Below, in pieces: positions 62,922 to 64,000 of a DNA stretch of 64,000 bases. Source of the DNA: Balanoglossus misakiensis. Taxonomy: Eukaryota > Hemichordata. The stretch lies in contig CM082594.2 in the NCBI GenBank assembly GCA_040954595.2, positions 7,130,001-7,194,000 of the forward strand, written 5' to 3'. Below the pieces are notes generated by a model. The model ran no database searches, had not been told where the DNA came from, and saw only the letters and a program-made list of their open reading frames with translations. A program made the translations under genes and the position numbers. Numbering within the stretch: the first letter of the stretch is position 1; every line of letters begins with the position of its first letter.

Positions 62922-64000
62922 GTAAGTACAGAGAAGAAATTGTAAATTTAGAGACTGGTTTTTCATTGCAAACAATCTACCTCTGTACATGCATGTACTG
63001 AAATATCCCTGTGGGAGAGATTTGCAGAAAGTAGTGTATGACCATAGATTAACTTCCAAGGGGTCACAAATTCTGCTCGAGCCATTAAAAATAATTTGAG
63101 TATACAATTAAATTTTCATGAGGACTGGTAAGTACTCTATGAGATCAGCCTTGCGCCACCAGACTCTGATTAAACCCCATAATTTTTTACGCCATGGTTG
63201 GATTGGATTGTTAAAAAGGGAAGAAGGGGCTAAGATAATAAAAATCACAGATATTATAACACTCATAAAATAAAGTTTGTGCAGTTCAGAATTACAGAAA
63301 TTTTAGTTGACTTTTGGTTGAGATGAAACATAACTTTCATTTCGTCGCTTTCATCAGTCTTAGAAGACTCTGTGATGATGGAACCCAGTCAACATGCAAT
63401 GCATGCATATCAGCAGCCTAGCTGTGTGGCTGTGGTCTATAACGTTCAATCGGAAGTGACATTCCGTGACAGAACGCATGATCTTGACATAGTTCCTGGG
63501 CACAAGCCTGGTCAGTTTTTTTCGATGTGGGGGAGCCCAATACATCATTGTCACTCCCTCTTCTGTTTACAGTTGCGTTCATCTTGCAAGTAGATCATGT
63601 ACTTGCACTGTAAATCTGCCTCTTGTCACACTGCAGCCACAAGTGTGTGCGAGCGACTTGTTATTTTCACCCAGATCCACTGGGTTTCTGTCAATCTCAA
63701 CCAAGTGTACATAGGAAGAATTAGAACACCACTTAGCTTTTATGACTTTGGCCTTCGACCCCATTTATCGACTTTCTAAGAGAGTTTTATATCCTGTAGC
63801 TAAACAATTCTTTGGAGTTATTTGTATAACCTGTATTTCAGTTCCCATCAAAGGGTCCAGACAGAGCTTTTGATTATGGTATTATTTGATATTGTCATTA
63901 ATTTGACTTGGTTGATCCACTTTATGTTTCTCAACCTACTAACTGATCCTATCAGAACATAATGTGTTGTAAACACCAATCACAGATAGGATTACGGTTA
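62922..64000 (+). other. Start of intron 8 (continues beyond window)
   Basis: GTAAGT followed by about 1.08 kb without any exon that would complete the zinc site. A CAG at 63840 follows a fair pyrimidine tract, but the sequence after it does not encode the expected FGMxHD region. Confidence 0.8.

Noticed and set aside
1-64000. CRISPR arrays, bacterial operons, rRNA genes
   Set aside because: None is present; the sequence is clearly from an animal genome with spliced genes.

Overview
This is animal nuclear DNA. It is AT-rich, has a low gene content, introns from about 180 bases to 25 kb with GT-AG splice sites, many microsatellites and small dispersed repeats. The only gene I can identify with confidence is the 5' part of an ADAMTS metalloprotease gene of the ADAMTS16/ADAMTS18 clade, on the + strand. 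It runs from a signal-peptide exon near 30.16 kb (possibly also from an alternative first exon at 5.74 kb) to the exon carrying the zinc-binding HESGH motif at 62.9 kb, and continues beyond the right edge. A single 16/18-type gene with a long, repeat-bearing propeptide intron suggests an invertebrate bilaterian, perhaps an invertebrate deuterostome such as a hemichordate, echinoderm or amphioxus. I cannot fix the species from sequence alone.

Layout. 1-5.3 kb: no recognised gene; a minus-strand open frame at 126-611 ends exactly at a good splice donor and could be the first exon of a divergent gene leaving the window to the left. 5.3-5.82 kb: a promoter-like stretch followed by a short exon (5739-5819) encoding a signal-peptide-like start, closed by a CAG|GTTAGT donor in phase 0. 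5.82-29.3 kb: non-coding, with microsatellites, homopolymer C/G tracts, a pair of diverged copies of a roughly 150-base element (14.95 and 16.61 kb), a broken open frame at 17.8-18.2 kb and candidate CTCF and RFX sites. 29.3-30.16 kb: GC/CpG-richer promoter and 5' UTR of the ADAMTS gene.

ADAMTS exons (+): 30162-30224 (signal peptide, apparent GC donor), 30627-30690, 32988-33313 and 58769-59012 (propeptide, the last with the HYCGRR cysteine switch), 61623-61834 (RQRR furin site and start of the protease), 62101-62184, 62362-62521 and 62816-62921 (reprolysin catalytic domain up to HESGH). All eight exons join in a consistent reading frame and give 419 complete codons. The rest of the protease, the disintegrin-like, thrombospondin, cysteine-rich and spacer parts must lie to the right of the window.

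Repeats. The introns carry several copies of an about 88-base near-palindromic element with 15-16 base inverted ends starting AACCCTTTCACC and traces of TTAA at its borders, which looks like a non-autonomous piggyBac-type MITE. No tRNA, rRNA, CRISPR or intact mobile-element coding region was found. Most open frames in the window are short chance frames of AT-rich non-coding DNA and are left out.
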